Shown: positions 60,009-64,000 of the stretch, piece after piece | Numbering within the stretch: position 1 is the first letter of the stretch | Layout: every line of letters starts with the position of its first letter | NCBI GenBank assembly: GCA_001051155.2 | Contig: JYIP02000001.1 | Coordinates: 2,108,001-2,172,000 of the forward strand | From: Chrysoporthe austroafricana | Taxonomy: Eukaryota > Ascomycota > Sordariomycetes > Diaporthales > Cryphonectriaceae | Length of the DNA stretch: 64,000 nt | Direction: 5' to 3' | Made by a program: the position numbers and the translations under genes | The notes under the pieces: generated by a model | Told to the model about the DNA's origin: nothing | What the model saw: only the letters and a program-made list of their open reading frames with translations | Database searches by the model: none

Positions 60009-63000
60009 CTAAAGCGATAACGGAAGAGGAACGATAATAAATGCTTATAGAAATAAACGAGAGCAAAAATACCCTTTAACCTAATAATCCAGAAAATCTA
60101 TTAGAAAAATTGGCTTAATAATAGTCTATCGAAAATCGAAAGCATTATATGCTTGAATATACCAATACTAATAGCGGAATTAAATACATTTATCTATTAC
60201 AATATTCGACTGAAAACCCAGACCCCAGATTTACTGATAAATCCGGGAATTTTTCAGCTATAATAAGAAAAATAAACAAAAGCAAAGGAAAATAATTAAT
60301 TCCAGAAAGTAAGCATACCTCTTTCCTCCTAACGGAAACCCAGAATCGGAATATTTCCAAATAAAGTTCCATTGCAGCTATCCCGGCCAACTTTATAAAC
60401 TTTATAGCAAAAAGCATACTAATGCCCTAATCGGGTTTATCGGACTATCCGTAGCTTTTCGGGAAAGAAGATTATAAGGAAAAAAGACTGGATAAAGGAA
60501 AATCGGACAGTCTTATTACTATCTTTCAGAAATACCCGACCCTTTCCCCTTTAATTACTAGCCTATTGGACTAGTTTTTGCAGCAACCCGAAATGAAAGC
60601 AATTTACCAAAACGGCTTTACCTCGGAAAAGGCAGTACGTATTGGGTTCAAGAAAATATTCCGATTGCAATAAGCTTTCAATATGCAAGCGCCTTAATCG
60701 GAACCTATTAAGGAACCCCTTCCCGTTTCGGCTGCGAAATATTACGCTAATAACGGATATCGCTTTACTAGACTGGCATTTCCTAATGCTAGAGAATGCA
60801 TCTAGCAAATATTTATATTAAGGGCAAAAAGTTAATTAAACTAAAGACTATTTTCGAATCCCAAGCCGGATATTGAAATTAACCCTAATTTCCAAGAAGA
60901 ATTGGTTAATAAGCCAAATGGACTACCGGATTTATCGGATTCCAGTAATAGTGAAAGCAATAATTCTCGAAACTTATTATTCGGTTATAGGCAACCCAAA
61001 AATTCCCGAGCTTATCGACCTGATTTACTTGAACTTATAGTATTGCCCGTTAGTATTAATAAGGAATTCAAAAATACGGTTATAGAGCGGTTCCGATTTT
61101 ATAAGAATTAGAACGATTATATTAATTTAATAATCGTATCTATTATAGATAGCAAAATTATTATCTGGAAAGACTTTTAAGCTTTTATAAATCGGTATAA
61201 GATATATATAGCTAGAAATGCAAAATGCGCTAAATATTTCAGCTTCCATTTACCCGCTTGCTTAGCTAGGATAGCATATATTTAGTTCTATTTTATATTA
61301 TCCTCCCAAAAACGTAAAGACTTTACCTTGCGTAAGCATAATTGGAATTAATGGAAGAAATAATTAAGAAGAAATTTCGCTATATTGCGGAAAATTGCAA
61401 AGGATTTGCTAAACGCTTAATAATATTCTAGGAAAAACGCACGCAATAACCGCAATATTCTGGAATTTACTCATTATATCTATCGATTTATTAAGCTAGC
61501 CGAATATTCAAATTCGTATTTAGCCAGAAATATTTGGAATCGGATTAATAAAGAACTAATAGCTAGACATTTTAACAGACTTGGTCGAAATAAGAATACG
61601 AAAGATTTCGAAAAACGTCTTAAAGCGAAATAAGAAATATAGCATATCCTCGAATCAGACTGCGTAATAAGATTATCTCGTAAACTCGCATAACCGGTAC
61701 GGAAAGTTATGCAATCGGCTGCCAATCTTCCCAATATCAATATTCATTTCCTAGCCAATATATTTCCAAAATGCCCTAAAAGATTCAGGCTTTAAGGATC
61801 TGAATATTTATCCCGCCCGACAAGGATATTTAACCAGCCAAATCCATCCAAAAGTACTGGATATATCCCGGAATACGAATTCCGAAAGCTCTTACTAGAA
61901 TAATAGCGAAAGCTAATAAATGCTCGGAACCAATTACGGAAGCGAATAGCCAGATAATAAAATATCTCGGGTACGGCCAGGAAAATATTAATTAATACTA
62001 TAGATAATAGCAAAAGTTTAATTTCAAAAAACCGAAACTTCCAATCGCGCTTTTACTGTTAATTCGTACGAAAAGATGCTAAAGGACGTTTTGTCCAATT
62101 AATCCTAGCAAATTTCAATATCGATAACGGAAAATTGCAATATAATCCAGATAAAGAGGATAAGCTAGCTCGAAAAGGCTATTTCCCCGTAAACGATAAT
62201 TTGTTTATAGCGAATAGCGATAAATATAATAAAAAGACCGAAAATGGCGAAAACCTATAAAAGCAAGAGAATGAGTTAGAAGAATAGGCTAATAAGGAAA
62301 ATATAATAATCGAAAACAATATTTGGATTTTTCGAATCGAAAAAGTAAAATTATTAGTAAACGAAAATATATTCTATATCAAATACTCTATATAACTATC
62401 CAGTTAGCTATAGAATTTTCCCAAAATCAATATATGGAAAAGAGAAATCTTGGGATATAATATTCCTATACTTACGGTTAAACCTTATCAGGGCAGCAGC
62501 TATACGTATGCAAGAGCTGCAACCAGAGCATATCCGAATAGGCCGGATATAGAGGTTTATATCAATATAAGCGCCAGTTATTATACTATTGCTAAAGAAT
62601 TGCTAATACAGTTTTCCAAAGCGAAAGTAAACTAGAACGTAAAAGCCAAGCTCAGAAATATAAGCCAATCGCTAGCAAAAGGCTAAGCTGAATTCGACCT
62701 GTATTTCTAGAATAACAAATACGGCTACCCAGTTATATTTCGTACCCGAATAAAAGCTTGGATATTGGATTAACTGGAAGCAAGCATTTTGTTAAGATAG
62801 GAATATAATATTCCTTACGAACTGGATATTCTGAATTCAGAATCGTTTATACGATTTGATTATTTTAGTAATGCTATAGTAAAAGTAAAAATATTTGCCC
62901 AAATGCTAGCACAATCCCGGCAAGCAAAGGCTGCAACTATTATAGTAATACCGCCCAGATCTTATAAGCTAATCCCTATTAGTATTAAGCGAATTCCAAA

Positions 63001-64000
63001 AACGTAATCTTTCTGTTTAAGCCGAAATAGAAAGGGTAAATAAATTGCTTAATAGGCTATTAGATTAAAGAAGTTTTAATAACGAATTAGGCAGCAATTC
63101 CCTTAAAGATCCAGAAAAACCAATTTCTAGAAATAATTAAACTATTCCAAACAGATTATATAACCCCGCTAGCAAATTACGATAACTATTACTATATCGC
63201 GCGATAATACTTCTTTTAACAAACTTAAGATAAATTATAGCTTTCAGGAAAGCTGAATTCAGATTAATTATCATTTATTAAGCATATTTTCCAATAAATT
63301 GCAGAAATTACTAGAGAATAGCTGGAAGAGTACCGATTCCCGGATATGGAAACCCCCGAAATAAGAGATTATTTCGAAAATAGTAATAAATTAGGGATCC
63401 GGAAAGATAAAGCTATTAAAGAATCGAAAATTGAATTCGGTATATACATTTGCAAGCATTTACCGGAATTTCTCTATAAAATTATAGAATTAATACGGGC
63501 ATATACTAGAATTTTCAAAAATATAAATCCCGTTAATATGCCAATCGACTAATAGATAAAAGTCGACCTGATCGAAAGATAACAGAACCAGAAAGTAAAA
63601 TAAAAGCTATATTACTTAAGTAAAAAAGACTAGGAAGTAATTAACGAAATTTTGGATAAATTATATTAGCAAAATCGAGCTAAATGGATTACAAATGTAA
63701 TGCTATTCGGTTTACTAATCTTTATAATTTGGAAGAATATAAATAGCCAGAAGAAAAGACGTATAGTAATTGATTTACGCGCTTTAAATAAAATCTCAAT
63801 CCCCGATACTTACCCTTTGCTATTATAATAGGAAATTATTAAATAGCTAAGAAGAAAAATATATATTACGATAGTAAATGCATAGCAATTTTTCTATCAA
63901 TTCCTAATATATCCAAACTATAGAAACCGATTTACCGTTATCAATTATCATAATTAAGAAAGGATAAAAGTTCTATTTATAAGATTTCGAAATTCATTAT
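60009..64000 (+). pseudogene. E3 gag-pol, continued, to window edge
   Basis: Resumes E3 with TAAAGCGATAACGG. Gag-like and linker sequence runs to about 62,400. A retroviral-type protease region lies at 62,530-62,860, where the DTGA-type active site reads INISA and a downstream EYNIPYELDILNSES is well kept. RT starts near 63,600, reading AKWITNVMLFG, RRIVIDLRALNKISIPDTYP and FFYQFLIYPNYRNRFTVINY, with stops, and is cut off at 64,000 before its catalytic motif. Confidence 0.82.

Larger units (their letters stand above)
52148..64000 (+). mobile_element. Element E3: family-1 retrotransposon, plus strand, cut by window end
   Basis: Begins with its 5' LTR at 52,148-52,354, then a leader and gag. 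It is interrupted by element D from 52,954 to 60,008 and continues with gag, protease and the start of RT to the window edge. Left flank ACTTA is the predicted target duplication. It lies in the opposite orientation to E1 and E2 and is inserted into E2's gag. Confidence 0.85.

Overview
The window is fungal nuclear DNA, most likely from a filamentous ascomycete (Pezizomycotina). Signs are short 58-100 nt introns with GT...AG ends and CTAAC/CTGAC-type branch sites, a HET-domain gene, conserved single-copy fungal housekeeping genes, and a block of AT-rich retrotransposons whose changes are of the C:G-to-T:A kind left by repeat-induced point mutation (RIP). I did not try to name a genus.

Layout. 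Positions 1-30,400 form a gene-bearing compartment of normal base composition. In order: the last exon of TEN1 (telomere CST complex, +); about 4.6 kb without a convincing gene; a 793-aa HET-domain protein (-); OST3 (oligosaccharyltransferase, -); a nuclear coiled-coil protein (+); MRM2 (mitochondrial 21S rRNA 2'-O-methyltransferase, +); RPL18 (eL18, -); a mitochondrial APS/PAPS-type carrier (-); a BMT6-like 25S rRNA methyltransferase (+); an hSac2/INPP5F-type SAC phosphoinositide phosphatase (-); the glutathione-dependent formaldehyde dehydrogenase SFA1 (-); and an unrecognised 303-aa protein with a repeated GDxCA motif (-). For the intron-containing genes I worked out exon joins from splice sites and reading phase. 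These genes are unrelated housekeeping functions, not a cluster or pathway.

From about 30.7 kb to the end the DNA becomes very AT-rich and holds only decayed LTR retrotransposons. Two Ty3/Gypsy-type families are visible. The first is about 10.7 kb with unusually short LTRs of 207-208 bp. It is present as E1 (complete, 32,476-43,131, flanked by the 5-bp duplication GTAAC), E2 (split by E1), E3 (running off the right edge), a solo LTR and an interrupted LTR. The second, D, is a chromovirus with LTRs of about 414 bp, sitting inside E3. The order of insertion can be read directly: LTR 'a' holds E2; E2 holds the solo LTR 'c', E1 and E3; E3 holds D.

The most unusual content is the 3' module of the E1/E2 family. 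Downstream of the integrase and chromodomain there is an extra sense reading frame of about 400 codons. A second frame of about 148 codons lies on the opposite strand. The two converge tail to tail and overlap by exactly 48 bp in both copies. I do not recognise either product. The family also has a leader of about nine 18-nt palindrome-like units between the 5' LTR and gag, and an LTR hairpin whose arms stay paired in three divergent copies.
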